From: Mycobacterium dioxanotrophicus
Lineage (GTDB): Bacteria; Actinomycetota; Actinomycetes; Mycobacteriales; Mycobacteriaceae
Reading direction: 5' to 3'
Assembly: GCF_002157835.1 (NCBI RefSeq)
Contig: NZ_CP020809.1
Coordinates: 4,154,001-4,218,000 of the forward strand
Length of the DNA stretch: 64,000 bases
Shown piece by piece: positions 1 to 9,126 of this stretch; position 1 is the stretch's first letter, and each line of letters begins with the position of its first letter. Under the pieces are notes generated by a model, which saw only the letters and a program-made list of their open reading frames with translations, did not search any database and was not told the DNA's origin. The translations under genes and the position numbers were made by a program.

Positions 1-2
1 CC

Positions 3-425
3 GGCAAGCGCCCGGACGGGTCGGTGTACTCCGACGGGATTGCTGCGAACGTCGAGATGTTCGACCTCACGTACCTCGATCCGTCAGCGGTGCGCCGCGG
101 GCAGGAGTTCACATCCGTCGCCCCGCTGTTCTGGCTCGAAGGGGGTGCCCGCGGCGAACGGATCGAAGCCGTGCCGGATGAAGGATGGGCGGTCACCGAT
201 GCGTACGGCGTGCTGTTCGACATCGATGCGCTCACCGGGTTTGCCGCTGTGGTAGCCGATGCCGCGATCGCCGGTCGCGCACCGGCCGTGCTGTTCATCA
301 TCACCGATTCCCCCGCCGAGTACCAGCAGGCCGTAGAGCGCCTACCGGTGGGAATTGACGCGGTCCAGCTGTACGAGGATTACCTGTCGAACTACACGAT
401 CAACACCGTCGGTGATGCGCGGTGA
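3..425 (+). CDS. Type III-like DNA methyltransferase (Mod), C-terminal part
   Basis: The reading frame is open from the window edge, so this is the 3' end of a longer gene. The last ~140 residues contain the YSDGI and FWLEGGARG stretches typical of the C-terminal region of Mod subunits of type III restriction-modification systems, which methylate adenine. The catalytic and AdoMet motifs lie upstream of the window and cannot be checked. The stop overlaps the start of the next gene by 4 bp (GTGA), so the two are translationally coupled; the next gene is a Res-type helicase-nuclease, which supports the assignment. The family call rests mainly on this context. Confidence 0.72.
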   Translation, partial: GKRPDGSVYSDGIAANVEMFDLTYLDPSAVRRGQEFTSVAPLFWLEGGARGERIEAVPDEGWAVTDAYGVLFDIDALTGFAAVVADAAIAGRAPAVLFIITDSPAEYQQAVERLPVGIDAVQLYEDYLSNYTINTVGDAR

Positions 426-2962
426 AGTTCGCGCTGGAGCCCTATCAGGGCAGGGCCGTCGAGTCGGTGCTTGCCAACCTGGCCAAAGCCCGCGCCGGCT
501 ACGAGGACGACGGTGAACGCACAGCTGTCGGGCTCACAGCCCCAACTGGAGCGGGCAAGACGGTCATCGCCACCGCGGTGCTCGAAGGTCTGTACAAAGG
601 CACCCCGACAAGGGCCGCCAACGCAAACATGACCGTGCTTTGGATCACTGACGATCGCTCGCTCAACGCGCAGACGATCAGCAAGATCCACCAGGCGTCC
701 GGCGGCGGGATTGACTTGAACCGAATCCGGTATCTCGGGGAGGAGGACCACCGAACCCTCGCGCCGGGTTTCATCTACTTCGTGCACATCCAGGCGATGC
801 AGAAGAACTCGACGTTGCACGCCACCCGGCCCGACGGCACCCACAACGACCGCCGTACGTACGGCGGCTGGGAGATGATCGCCAACACCGTGCGCGAGCG
901 TGGCGGGGACTTCCTGGTGATCTGGGATGAGGCGCACCGCGGCTCGGGCACCAAGGGCATGGAGCGAAAGTCGATTGCCGGCACCATCGTCGGCGGTGGC
1001 GTCACAAACATCGGGACCATCCAACCGCCCGCGCCGGTAGTTCTGGGCATCTCAGCGACACCGGATCGGTTCCTGGCGGCGATGGACGCCGCGGATCGAA
1101 CCATGCGGCCGGTCGAGGTGAAGGCGGGTGATGTCCGAGAGTCCGGGCTGCTCAAAGACCGTATTCTGCTGCGCAGCGTCGGCGAGTCGCAGACCGCGGA
1201 CAACACGATGCTGGGGCTCGCAGTGGAGGATCTGAGGAGCGCCGACGCCGCCTGGCGGACGCACCACGAGACGACAGGCGACCGTTTGGTGGAGCCGTTG
1301 TTGGTCGTGCAGGTCGAGCCGAAGGTGACCGAAGCGCGGCTCGTGGAGATTCTGTCGGTGATCGAGTCCGCGTGGTCGGAGCTGTCCGACTACGCGGTCG
1401 CCCACGCGTTCGGTGATCCGCATGGTCCGCTCAAGGTCGGTGACCGGACTGTGCGTTACCTGCCGCCGGAGGCGATCTCCGGGGACGACCGAGCGAGGGT
1501 GGTGCTGTTCAAGTCGGCACTCACCACCGGGTGGGACTGCCCACGCGCCGAGGTATTGGTGTCGTTCCAGGGCAAGGACTCGTACACCGAGATCGCTCAG
1601 TTGATCGGCCGGCTGGTTCGGACGCCATTGGCGAAGCGGGTCGATGGCGCTGACCGGCTGAACGAGGTGGCCGCGTATCTGCCAGGCTTCCGCACCGAGC
1701 ATGTGGCCCGGGTCGTGAACGCGCTCACCGAGGACGAGACCGTCGAGGTCGACATCGTGGTGGCACCGGTGATGTGCGGGCGGTCCTCGAAGGTGCCGTC
1801 CGAGGTGTTCGACCTGTTGGACACCGTGCCCTCGTACACACGGCAGCGGGCGACGTTCAGCTCCCGCACGGCGCAACTGCTGCGTCTGGCCGCGGCGCTC
1901 ACCGAGCACGGCCTCGTGGCCCAGGGTTCGGCGAAGGCGAAGCAGTGGATCGTCGACCAGATGCGGGCGGCGGACGGCCAGCGGAGCAACGAGATCGATG
2001 CGAAGGTCACAGACATCATGTCGTTGACCGTCAGCACCACCATGGTCGCCTACGGCGAGACACTCATGCAGAGCGTCGGCAAAGCAGCCATCGCAACCAA
2101 CGAGCGAGACTTGGACGGGTACTTCCGCCACGCCCAGCGGATCCTGCCGGAAGGTTCGGCGAGCTGGTACTTCAACGAGCTCTGCAACGACGGCGAGGAT
2201 GAGATCGACGCCGCTGCGCGGTTGACAGCCATGGCCGAACTGGGCTTCAAGGAGCTCATCGAGACGCAGGCCACCGCGCTAATCAGCACCTGGCGCGAGC
2301 AGCACCGGTCGGAGGTGTCGCGACGTCCACGCCACATACGGGATCAGATCGAGTCGCTCTGGCATCTCGGGGGAATGCCGATGCTGCCCACGACCGTCGA
2401 GGTCCGCGACGTCTACCCGGCCGCAACCGAAAAAGTGCGTGGACAGACCACTGAGCCGATCACTGCCTACCCGTATCACCTATACGTGGTCCCTGACGGC
2501 AAGCCGAACACCGGCGGGTTTCCGGTGGACACCTCTCGGTCGTCCTGGGAGACCGACGTGCTTGAGTCGGAACTCAAGGTGGACACTCTCGTCGGCTGGT
2601 ACAGGAATCCGTCGTCGGGCAAGCACGCACTCGCAGTGCCGTACAAGTTCGGCGACAAGTATCAGCTAATGCACCCGGACTTCTTGTTCTTCCACGATGA
2701 CGCAGACGGAGAGTTCGTCATGGACATAGTGGATCCGCACCGCTACGACCTCGCGGACACCTCGGCGAAGTGGTCGGCACTCGCACGTTACGCACAGGAC
2801 CACTCCGACCGTGTCCGACGGTGTCTGGCCATCATCAGGGTCGGAGGCTCACTGCGGGCGCTCGATTTGAAGATGGACGGCATCGATGAGCGGTTGTTGG
2901 GTGCGACGAACGGCATCCTGATCGAGGCGCTGTTCGCCGCGGAGGGTATGGCGTACCCGTGA
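422..2962 (+). CDS. Type III-like restriction enzyme Res subunit (DEAD/DEAH helicase-nuclease)
   Basis: 846 aa. An SF2 translocase core is visible: Walker A APTGAGKT at residues 40-47, DEAH at 169-172, the motif III-like SATPDRF near 210, and the motif VI-like QLIGRLVRTP near 395. Near the C-terminus, PDF (about 750) followed by DIVDPH (about 770) and a downstream lysine resembles the PD-ExK nuclease region of type III Res proteins. Known members need a Mod partner to recognise and cut unmethylated sites. The GTG start overlaps the methylase stop, so the pair forms one operon ending at the hairpin just downstream. Full length with no visible damage. Likely role: restriction of incoming DNA. 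Confidence 0.82.
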   Translation: MKFALEPYQGRAVESVLANLAKARAGYEDDGERTAVGLTAPTGAGKTVIATAVLEGLYKGTPTRAANANMTVLWITDDRSLNAQTISKIHQASGGGIDLNRIRYLGEEDHRTLAPGFIYFVHIQAMQKNSTLHATRPDGTHNDRRTYGGWEMIANTVRERGGDFLVIWDEAHRGSGTKGMERKSIAGTIVGGGVTNIGTIQPPAPVVLGISATPDRFLAAMDAADRTMRPVEVKAGDVRESGLLKDRILLRSVGESQTADNTMLGLAVEDLRSADAAWRTHHETTGDRLVEPLLVVQVEPKVTEARLVEILSVIESAWSELSDYAVAHAFGDPHGPLKVGDRTVRYLPPEAISGDDRARVVLFKSALTTGWDCPRAEVLVSFQGKDSYTEIAQLIGRLVRTPLAKRVDGADRLNEVAAYLPGFRTEHVARVVNALTEDETVEVDIVVAPVMCGRSSKVPSEVFDLLDTVPSYTRQRATFSSRTAQLLRLAAALTEHGLVAQGSAKAKQWIVDQMRAADGQRSNEIDAKVTDIMSLTVSTTMVAYGETLMQSVGKAAIATNERDLDGYFRHAQRILPEGSASWYFNELCNDGEDEIDAAARLTAMAELGFKELIETQATALISTWREQHRSEVSRRPRHIRDQIESLWHLGGMPMLPTTVEVRDVYPAATEKVRGQTTEPITAYPYHLYVVPDGKPNTGGFPVDTSRSSWETDVLESELKVDTLVGWYRNPSSGKHALAVPYKFGDKYQLMHPDFLFFHDDADGEFVMDIVDPHRYDLADTSAKWSALARYAQDHSDRVRRCLAIIRVGGSLRALDLKMDGIDERLLGATNGILIEALFAAEGMAYP

Positions 2963-2972
2963 CGCGATGGAC

Positions 2973-2982
2973 GTCACGTCCT
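2973..2982 (-). repeat. Intergenic motif AGGACGTGAC, copy 1
   Basis: Core of the AGGACGTGACA motif, 11 bp past the res stop codon and pointing left. The final A of the consensus is replaced by G. Confidence 0.5.
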
Positions 2983-3010
2983 GTAAGCGTCCCGTGATTT
3001 CCGCGTGCAC

Positions 3011-3029
3011 GCCCCAATATAGTTGGGGC
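3011..3029 (+). terminator. Hairpin after the mod-res operon
   Basis: Perfect 7-bp stem GCCCCAA/TTGGGGC with a 5-nt loop, 48 bp past the res stop. No U-tract follows, which is usual for mycobacterial hairpin terminators. Confidence 0.55.
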
Positions 3030-3094
3030 ACAACGTGATCAGTCCGTCACCAGGTAGCCGGCCGCTGCAAAACCTCGGCATGGTCAGCGCACCC

Positions 3095-3104
3095 GTCACG
3101 TCCT
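3095..3104 (-). repeat. Intergenic motif AGGACGTGAC, copy 2
   Basis: Second leftward copy of the core in the res-downstream spacer, about 120 bp from copy 1. The last base differs from consensus. Confidence 0.5.
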
Positions 3105-3294
3105 TGCAGCTGGCGCTGGCCATCACGACGGAGATCAGTCCAGGCATCGCTTGTCTGTCCGGGCGCGCGTGATCACCTGCATTCGTCCGCCCCGCAGGAT
3201 CAACAGGTCGGCAACTCTCCACATCGCCGGGTCGACCGCCTCGGATAGCGCTGGTGGCACCTCCTCGGAACGGCCCAGCGCAAGGTTCGTGCGT

Positions 3295-3513
3295 TTAGCG
3301 GGTTGAGACCTGCGCCGGCCGCTGCGGTGGCGGGTCGTCGGACATAGCAACGGGAAGGCCGGCGAACGCGAGTGCGACCAGCAGCAGGACGCCGATAGCG
3401 GTGGCCACCTCGTCGCCGTGTCGCCGACCGACAATCAGAAAGCAGACGGCGATCCCGGCCGCGAGGATGAGGAGGAGTGCGAACATGCTCATGGCCGGGA
3501 TCATTGCACGCAT
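3295..3513 (-). CDS. Small membrane protein
   Basis: 72 aa with two hydrophobic segments (about residues 9-27 and 38-54) separated by a short charged RRHGDE loop, then a proline-rich tail. Topology suggests a two-pass inner-membrane protein. An internal ATG eight codons in is an equally good start. No family recognised. It lies alone on the minus strand between the restriction operon and the toxin-antitoxin pair. Confidence 0.5.
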   Translation of the reverse strand: MRAMIPAMSMFALLLILAAGIAVCFLIVGRRHGDEVATAIGVLLLVALAFAGLPVAMSDDPPPQRPAQVSTR

Positions 3514-3875
3514 CTAGGACACGGTGACCAGTGTCTATTTCCGTTCCCGGGTACCAACCTTGAGCGTCCACCAGCCCCTCACCGCGGTCGACCGGTCGCT
3601 ACTCCCCCACGTCGTGCACCGAAAACGCGCTCACCAGCGCTTTCCCTGGACTCGCTGCGGGAATGCAAATTCTCGTCGGTCACCGCCGATAAACCGCGAG
3701 TGACTGTGCTCCGGTCCGGGATCGACGCCGGAACCGCGTCCGTCGGCTCCGGTCCCGGCACGCACCGAGCGGCACTGCGTGCCCCATAGTGGCTGGTCAG
3801 AAGTATGTCACGTCCTATTCCCGGGTAGGGACCGGAATGTTGAACGGATGGTCGGTGTTCTGCATGGCGACGGGG
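3514..3875. other. Gene-free spacer
   Basis: No convincing gene on either strand. It holds one copy of the AGGACGTGACA motif at 3806-3816 and otherwise shows nothing recognisable before the promoter of the toxin-antitoxin operon. Confidence 0.4.
3806..3816 (-). repeat. Intergenic motif AGGACGTGACA, copy 3
   Basis: Exact 11-mer reading left, about 290 bp upstream of the small membrane-protein gene. Confidence 0.55.
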
Positions 3876-3904
3876 TTGCACTTACAAGTGACACCCCCTA
3901 GCCT
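3876..3904 (+). promoter_or_regulatory. Candidate promoter of the antitoxin-toxin operon
   Basis: TTGCAC and TAGCCT separated by 17 bp fit a sigma-70-type -35/-10 pair. A short inverted repeat, CACTTACAAGTG (3880-3891), sits inside the spacer and is a plausible autoregulatory operator, as is usual for toxin-antitoxin operons. The antitoxin start lies 26 bp downstream, with GGAGG in front of it. Confidence 0.5.
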
Positions 3905-3929
3905 GGTTAAAGGATGAAGGAGGTGCACC

Positions 3930-4364
3930 GTGACCGCTACGTTGCAGCGCTCGATTGTGGTCGAGCAGCAGGCGGTTGAGCAGGCCAAAGAGGCTGAGCG
4001 GCGGATCGAACACTCCGATGCGCTCGCAGTCCTGCCCGTCAGCGGCAAGCCGATCAAGCTTCCCCGTGAACTGGCTGACCTACTGGGCCAGATCATCTCT
4101 ACGGTTTCGGCCGGAGGCACGGTCACCGTGGGCATGCTCCCCGCAGAGCTGACCACGACTGAAGCTGCAGGACAGCTGGGGGTGTCGCGGACGACGCTGA
4201 TGAAAATGATCCGGCGCGGCGACATCGAAGCACACAGAGTCGGCAGCCACGCACGTCTGCACGCCGAGGATGTCCAAAAGTTCCGTGAGCGTAGACGCGC
4301 TCAGCAGCTGGAAGCTCTGTCTGCGCTCCGGGATCTCGATGAGGAAATGGGCCTGGACACTTAG
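3930..4364 (+). CDS. Excisionase-type helix-turn-helix antitoxin
   Basis: 144 aa. The C-terminal half (about residues 74-123) is a MerR/excisionase-type DNA-binding domain: TTTEAAGQLGVSRTTLMKMI, then an arginine-rich recognition wing and ARLHAEDVQKF. The N-terminal half is helical and may hold the toxin-binding surface. GTG start with AAGGAGG seven bases upstream. It precedes a PIN-domain gene by 29 bp, an order commonly seen for this antitoxin family in actinobacteria. It probably binds its own promoter, where an inverted repeat is visible. Confidence 0.75.
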   Translation: MTATLQRSIVVEQQAVEQAKEAERRIEHSDALAVLPVSGKPIKLPRELADLLGQIISTVSAGGTVTVGMLPAELTTTEAAGQLGVSRTTLMKMIRRGDIEAHRVGSHARLHAEDVQKFRERRRAQQLEALSALRDLDEEMGLDT

Positions 4365-4393
4365 CAGTTCAGGCCTGCAGTACGGTTCCACCT

Positions 4394-4963
4394 ATGCCCG
4401 TGGCACGTGTGCTGATCGATGCCAACGTGATCTATTCGAGGACGCTGCTCGACTGGGTCAGCATGCTTAGCGTCTACGGGAACATGTACGAGGTCGTGTG
4501 GACCGAGGATGTGCTTGCGGAGGCGAGATATCACCTCCGCAAGGACAAACCCGAGATCTCTGACGGGTACTTGACGGCGCGGTTCGACCGCATCCGCAAG
4601 CTCTTCTCTGACGGCCGGATCGACGGCTTTGAGATCACCAACCGCGATCACCCGGATCGCCACGATTGGCATGTCGTGAATGCAGCCGCCTCTGGCGGTG
4701 TCGGCTACCTCGTGACTGACGATGCCAAGTTTGAGCGCCTGGCAGGAAACGATGACCTCGAGTTCGAGACGCACACCGCCGACACTTTCTTGACTCTGGT
4801 CGACGACTCTTCGCCGGGACTGGTCCGGCGGGTAACCGCCGAACAGCATGCGTATTGGAGCGCCAAACCCGGGCACCAGCCGCTTCCTTACGCTCTCAGC
4901 CTGGCCGGAGCACCGGTGTTCGCAGACAGGGTCCAGCAGCGGCTTCAAGAGCTGTTCGGATAG
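4394..4963 (+). CDS. PIN-domain toxin
   Basis: 189 aa. The N-terminus VLIDANVIYS carries the first PIN acidic residue (D9). Further candidates for the metal site are E43, D91 and the D109/D110 pair in YLVTDDAKF. PIN domains are Mg-dependent ribonucleases, and when paired with an antitoxin they act as VapC-like toxins. The protein is longer than a typical VapC (about 130 aa) because of a C-terminal extension of about 60 residues, as seen in the larger PIN proteins that pair with excisionase-like antitoxins. RNA target not predictable. Confidence 0.75.
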   Translation: MPVARVLIDANVIYSRTLLDWVSMLSVYGNMYEVVWTEDVLAEARYHLRKDKPEISDGYLTARFDRIRKLFSDGRIDGFEITNRDHPDRHDWHVVNAAASGGVGYLVTDDAKFERLAGNDDLEFETHTADTFLTLVDDSSPGLVRRVTAEQHAYWSAKPGHQPLPYALSLAGAPVFADRVQQRLQELFG

Positions 4964-5025
4964 CGAGCGACGACATACACCCGCACCGTGGACGCCTCAG
5001 TCTGCGCTCCCGCGGCAGGCTCGCG

Positions 5026-5535
5026 GTGAGCACGTTCAGTAGTTCTGTCGCCGCTGCCGCCGAAGGCACCCCATACAAGGTGACGCCCACCAAACGGGGA
5101 TTCGACGTCGAACTCGACATCGTCAATGCGCATTGGTGGGAGCTGTTTGACCGCGCCGGTCTGCAGTCGAGTTTTCGCTGGCGGGTGCGCGAGCATGCGT
5201 CGTACTACACGATCACCGATCGCCAGGTGCGGATGAAATGGTCGGCCGGAGTCCCCCGGTTCGCATTCTCGTGGGAGATGCAGGGCGGCAGGATCTTCGC
5301 GTTCACCCGGGAGAAGATCTGGGCGCTCTCGGACCGCGGGCGGATCGAGCCGGTCGTCGACTATCGCTTCAACTCGCGCGAGGGCCGTGATCTGATCCGG
5401 ATGGTTGCCCGCCGTCAGGGGCTCAAGGAACGCCAGCCGTGGTCGGTCAACCTCGCCCTCGGCCTCATGCTGATCACCCCCGCATTCTTCGCTGTCTACG
5501 GACTCGTTCAGCTGATCACGCACGCAGTCGGTTGA
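5026..5535 (+). CDS. Membrane-anchored protein of unknown function
   Basis: 169 aa from a GTG at 5026, chosen because an upstream start would overlap the toxin gene and translate into an arginine-rich non-protein-like stretch. The soluble part (residues 15-135) is rich in Trp, Arg and Phe and resembles PH-like membrane-associated folds of small actinobacterial proteins. One C-terminal membrane span (LALGLMLITPAFFAVYGLVQLI). No named family recognised. Confidence 0.55.
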   Translation: MSTFSSSVAAAAEGTPYKVTPTKRGFDVELDIVNAHWWELFDRAGLQSSFRWRVREHASYYTITDRQVRMKWSAGVPRFAFSWEMQGGRIFAFTREKIWALSDRGRIEPVVDYRFNSREGRDLIRMVARRQGLKERQPWSVNLALGLMLITPAFFAVYGLVQLITHAVG

Positions 5536-5635
5536 CCGGACTGTGGCGGAACGTACCCGCGCCGGCACGCCCAGCGTGACGCGTACCGAGGCTCCTGCCG
5601 AACAGGCTGCTGTCGAGCGGACCGCCCGGGCGGTA

Positions 5636-6487
5636 TTACACGCGATCCGCGACGCTGGACAGCACGGGGTGGCTGAAGATCGCGCCATCCAGGCGAATTC
5701 TGGATAGCTGGACATCGTCGAGGACGACGTCCGTCAGGTTGGCACCCCGCAGATCCACATCCGCCAGCACTGCACCGCGGAGGACCGCGCCGGTCAGATT
5801 CGCGAATCGAAGATCGGTGACATTGTCCGGGGCGGCGACGATTTCTGCGCGCTCGAGATTGGCGAACGCGAGATTGGCTCCAACTAGGTCGGCGTTGACC
5901 ATGTTGGTCCTTGATAGGTCCGCATTGACGAACACTGTCCCGCGCGCCGTGATCTTACGGAGGACGGCCCCGAGCAGATTCGCCTTGGTGGCGTTGGCTG
6001 CGCTAAGGGTTGCGCCCGACAGGTTGGCGCCGTCGGCGTTGAGCCCGATGAGGTCCGCTCCGCTGAGGTCTGCGCGGGCCAAGGCTGCGCTCTCGGTGAC
6101 GTGAGCGGCGATTAGTCGGGCTCCGATAAGGGTGGCGCCGGCGAAGATTGATCCCACGATCCTGGCGCCGGCCAGGTCTGCGCCGGCGAGATAGCAACCC
6201 TCGAAATCCGCGCTGCTTAGAACCGCCCGTCGCAGATCCGCGCCAACATAGTCGACCTTGCGAAGGAAACGTGGGAGCAGCAACTGCATTGGCTCATAGA
6301 ATGCTGGGGCGGCATCGGGGAAAGCTGTTGGGTCGCGCAACGCGTCGCAGCACAGGGTGACCGCGTCCTTGGCGTAGCGGGGGCTGGGGTCGTCAGAAAG
6401 ACTGAAAAGCAGCTCGATGCCGCGTTCCCAGGCTTGCCGGTCGGGCGAGTTCAGAGCATCGGTGATCTGGTCGATGAGGCTACGCAT
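5636..6487 (-). CDS. Pentapeptide-repeat protein
   Basis: 283 aa. From about residue 60 almost to the end it is built of A(D/N)LXX pentapeptides (GADLAG, GANLSG, NADLSR and so on), which fold into a right-handed quadrilateral beta helix. The N-terminal ~60 residues are helical and non-repetitive. Some family members (MfpA, Qnr) mimic DNA and protect gyrase; most have no known role. A link to the topoisomerase encoded 14 kb away is possible but not shown. The internal ATG at 6487 was chosen because AGAGGA precedes it. Confidence 0.8.
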   Translation of the reverse strand: MRSLIDQITDALNSPDRQAWERGIELLFSLSDDPSPRYAKDAVTLCCDALRDPTAFPDAAPAFYEPMQLLLPRFLRKVDYVGADLRRAVLSSADFEGCYLAGADLAGARIVGSIFAGATLIGARLIAAHVTESAALARADLSGADLIGLNADGANLSGATLSAANATKANLLGAVLRKITARGTVFVNADLSRTNMVNADLVGANLAFANLERAEIVAAPDNVTDLRFANLTGAVLRGAVLADVDLRGANLTDVVLDDVQLSRIRLDGAIFSHPVLSSVADRV

Positions 6488-6770
6488 GTGGTTCCTCTGG
6501 CGATAGGGGTCGGGGTGGTGGTCAGGCCGCCGCGGGGACATGAAAGTTCGGTGCCGTCAAGGCTTCCCATGTGCCCATCGTGGCAGTGACGGCCGACAAA
6601 CCTGCGCAACTTAGACACCACGCACCAGGCGCGTCGCCCACACCTGGCGCGGGCCTGTGGTGTGGGGGACGCGCTCGTACTGCGGACGATCAGTCCCACG
6701 ATTCCCAGCGGCGCCATCCCAGATCTGCCCGTCGCAGCATGGGCAGCCGGCACAGGTGACCGCCGAATCT

Positions 6771-7094
6771 TCAGTCGCCGATGCGGTTCCAGATCCTGCC
6801 TCGGCCGATACCCACGGCCTCGGCGTGCTTCGCGAAGTCCAGCGGCGAGTCCGGGAACCGCTGCGCGATCGCCGCGATGAGATCGTCACCGAGCGCTTCC
6901 CGAAGTTGTGCCGTCTGGTCGGCGGTGAACGTCTCAGTCGCCTCGTACTCGGACGTTCCGAAGAACTCCTGCACTCCCGGTCCGAGGTCATGCGTCGTGA
7001 TCACCAGCGCGCCAGCATCGTTCAGGTGAGCAGCGCTGTGACGGCGGGTTCCGTCATCGTCGATCGCGTTCTCGAACACGTGTTGATCGGGCAT
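6771..7094 (-). CDS. Small protein, probable immunity-family member
   Basis: 107 aa. The central stretch ALVITTHDLGPGVQEFFGTSEYEAT resembles a conserved HDLG...FFG..EYE block that I associate with small actinobacterial proteins encoded beside secreted toxins. Soluble and acidic, with no signal peptide. It is the last gene in the minus-strand series downstream of the secreted nuclease toxin. Specificity unknown. Confidence 0.55.
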   Translation of the reverse strand: MPDQHVFENAIDDDGTRRHSAAHLNDAGALVITTHDLGPGVQEFFGTSEYEATETFTADQTAQLREALGDDLIAAIAQRFPDSPLDFAKHAEAVGIGRGRIWNRIGD

Positions 7095-7196
7095 CTGACT
7101 ACCTCATCTCCTCCCGCGGGCACGACCCGGAACTCGTGCCATGCCCGAATCATGGCACGGCGGTGTGGCGGGTAGCGCGGGTACACGTGGATCGGT

Positions 7197-7718
7197 CTAC
7201 GCCCAGTTGCGAACGTCGGCGCAGTGCCGGAGGAAGCCGAGCGGAACAGTCGGTTGCAGCACGGATGGCTTCCACCCTGTCGCCTCCTGCACGAAACCAC
7301 CCTTGTCGCCCCGGTCGGGCCGCCACCGCTTGTCGGCGACCGGGAGGCGGTTCCAGTTGATCGGTCCGCCGTCGGCCGTCGACGTCGGCGGATCGAATCT
7401 CGCGTCGTACCGGCTGGTGTTTTCGGCGCCGTGGTCACCGAAGGCCGGCGCACCCGTGAGAAACCCGGATCCCTCAACGAACCAGCTGATCGTGACGAGG
7501 CCGTAGGGGCTCGCACCACGCCTCTGCAGGTACCTGTCCCACTCCTGGAACAGGTCGTAGGCCGAGGTCTCGTCTGGTGTGTGTTCGTCGGAGATCGGGT
7601 CGCAGTCGGCCTCCCATCGCCACCACAGGGGGAAGTCGGAGCGGGTGTATCCGGTGTCCAGTGACACGACGTTCCAGCGGTTCTCGGCTTCGGTGTACGT
7701 GCTGCTCTCATCGCTCAT
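7197..7718 (-). CDS. Hypothetical protein in the immunity array
   Basis: 173 aa from the ATG at 7718, preceded by GAGAGGA. Rich in Trp, Asp and Arg, soluble, without signal or membrane segments. No family recognised. Position and orientation make it a candidate immunity protein or a small accessory gene of the toxin locus. A longer in-frame version would include a low-quality arginine-rich leader and is not favoured. Confidence 0.5.
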   Translation of the reverse strand: MSDESSTYTEAENRWNVVSLDTGYTRSDFPLWWRWEADCDPISDEHTPDETSAYDLFQEWDRYLQRRGASPYGLVTISWFVEGSGFLTGAPAFGDHGAENTSRYDARFDPPTSTADGGPINWNRLPVADKRWRPDRGDKGGFVQEATGWKPSVLQPTVPLGFLRHCADVRNWA

Positions 7719-7851
7719 GTCCACATCCTCTCGCGGCGACCGGGGATGTGACCACCGTCGCCTGGATCGACGCATCCTTCCCTTGAGCTGATGAACGGCC
7801 GCGAGTTCGGGTTCCTCGACGCGAAGCTCGGGAGCGTGGCGCCGCACCGGA

Positions 7852-8331
7852 TTACAGCACGATGTTCTGCGGCCCGACCTCGGCGACGGCCTCGTTGACG
7901 AACTTGACCGCCAGCCCAAGCTCGACGTCCCACGAGCAGTTGTACGTGAGCGCAACCACGCGGTCAGTCGAGCCGCGGCGCGGGAGCGGAACCTGGAAGA
8001 AGTCCGGTGTCACCAGATCTGACAGGCCTTCCATGCCGTCGATGATCGGCATGAGTCGGTCCGCATCGTCACCGAACTGCTCCCGCAGCTCCGGCTGGCG
8101 CCGGAGGTACTCGGCGTACAGGGCATCGTCGGCCTGCGCGCAGAGCTCGGCCCTGCGCGCAGAGAACTGCTCTACAGCGTCACGCTGGACAGGCTCTACC
8201 CGATCGGCTTCATCCCAGCCCCCAAGGGCCATGCGTACGGTCACCTCCCGTCCAACAAACAGGATCGTGTAGGTGCCCTCCCAGCCTCCGGGCTCGCTGT
8301 ATGCGATCGCTCCAAGCACGGTGTCGGTCAC
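7852..8331 (-). CDS. DUF6985-like immunity protein, paralogue 1
   Basis: 159 aa, GTG start. Clearly homologous to the next upstream gene (8436-8909): both share a GWxGxY N-terminus, a basic/acidic helix with QADDA, an LREQFGDDAD-type segment, LVTP.FF, NC.WD followed by GLAVK.VNE, and an identical-length C-terminus ending VGPQxIVL. The pattern resembles the DUF6985 family, often encoded with polymorphic toxins. The tandem duplication suggests immunity to two variants of one toxin. Confidence 0.65.
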   Translation of the reverse strand: MTDTVLGAIAYSEPGGWEGTYTILFVGREVTVRMALGGWDEADRVEPVQRDAVEQFSARRAELCAQADDALYAEYLRRQPELREQFGDDADRLMPIIDGMEGLSDLVTPDFFQVPLPRRGSTDRVVALTYNCSWDVELGLAVKFVNEAVAEVGPQNIVL

Positions 8332-8435
8332 GGTCCGACCCCCTCCGGTCCGTGAGGGAGTCGAACAACGCGCGCCCCTCGGCCGGTGCCTCGCCCTGCT
8401 GGACGAGGCACGACGGTTCGGCAGTCATACGGCAC

Positions 8436-8909
8436 CTACAGCACGATGTCCTGCGGACCAACCTCAACGATCTTCTCGTTGACGAGCTTCACAGCAAGTC
8501 CATGGCTAGGATCCCATGTGCAATTCGACAGCAAGCCAATGACTCTATCGTCTGACACCACAGGCTCGCGGACGAAGAACGCTGTAGGAGTGACTAACTG
8601 GGCCAGGCTCGATTTGTCCGCGAGAACCGGCATGAGCGTATCGGCGCTGTCACCGAACTGCGCGCGCAGTTCCGGTAGACGCTCGTTGTAATAGGCGAAA
8701 ATAGCGTCATCGGCCTGGTTTGACAGGTCGATCTTATGCTCGGTGTACAGCCGCACCGCTTCGCGCTGAATCGGATCGACGGGCTCACCCTCGTCGCCAC
8801 CGAGTTCCATCGGCACCGTCACGTCCTTGCCGAGAAATGGGTACGAGTAGACACCCGCCCACCCGACGGAACTGCTGAAAACGATCTCTCCCAGTATCGG
8901 GTCGATCAC
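8436..8909 (-). CDS. DUF6985-like immunity protein, paralogue 2
   Basis: 157 aa, GTG start with AGGAGG upstream. Sister of the gene at 7852-8331, with conserved sequence throughout and divergence mainly in the first 60 residues. Divergence by point change without frame damage argues that both copies are kept functional. Cytoplasmic by sequence. Confidence 0.65.
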   Translation of the reverse strand: MIDPILGEIVFSSSVGWAGVYSYPFLGKDVTVPMELGGDEGEPVDPIQREAVRLYTEHKIDLSNQADDAIFAYYNERLPELRAQFGDSADTLMPVLADKSSLAQLVTPTAFFVREPVVSDDRVIGLLSNCTWDPSHGLAVKLVNEKIVEVGPQDIVL

Positions 8910-9126
8910 GGTACATCGCCTCCTATCGGGGGAACTGCCCCTCTGTTGAGCTCACCGATGCCACCGACGTGACCTAGCCGGTCATTGGCTATCGATGGTC
9001 GTCTTCGTCGTACTCTTCGAGCGGCGGGCGCGGCTTGCGCATCACCACCACCGCCCGGATCACGCAGCCGATCAGCGCCGCGACGACCGCCAAGAAGAGC
9101 AGCCGTCCCCGCCGTGTAGGCCATGG

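Noticed and set aside
3135..3260. Possible 41-residue minus-strand gene (VPPALSEAVDPAMWRVADLLILRGG)
   Set aside because: Some protein-like composition and a GAGGAG nearby, but the site sits too close to the GTG and no better start exists.
8989..9090. Short minus-strand frame coding for a hydrophobic stretch then MRKPRPPLEEYDEDDHR
   Set aside because: The composition looks like a one-pass membrane peptide, but there is no good start codon or ribosome site and the frame begins right after the stop of the YezG-like gene. It could be a read-through or decayed tail.
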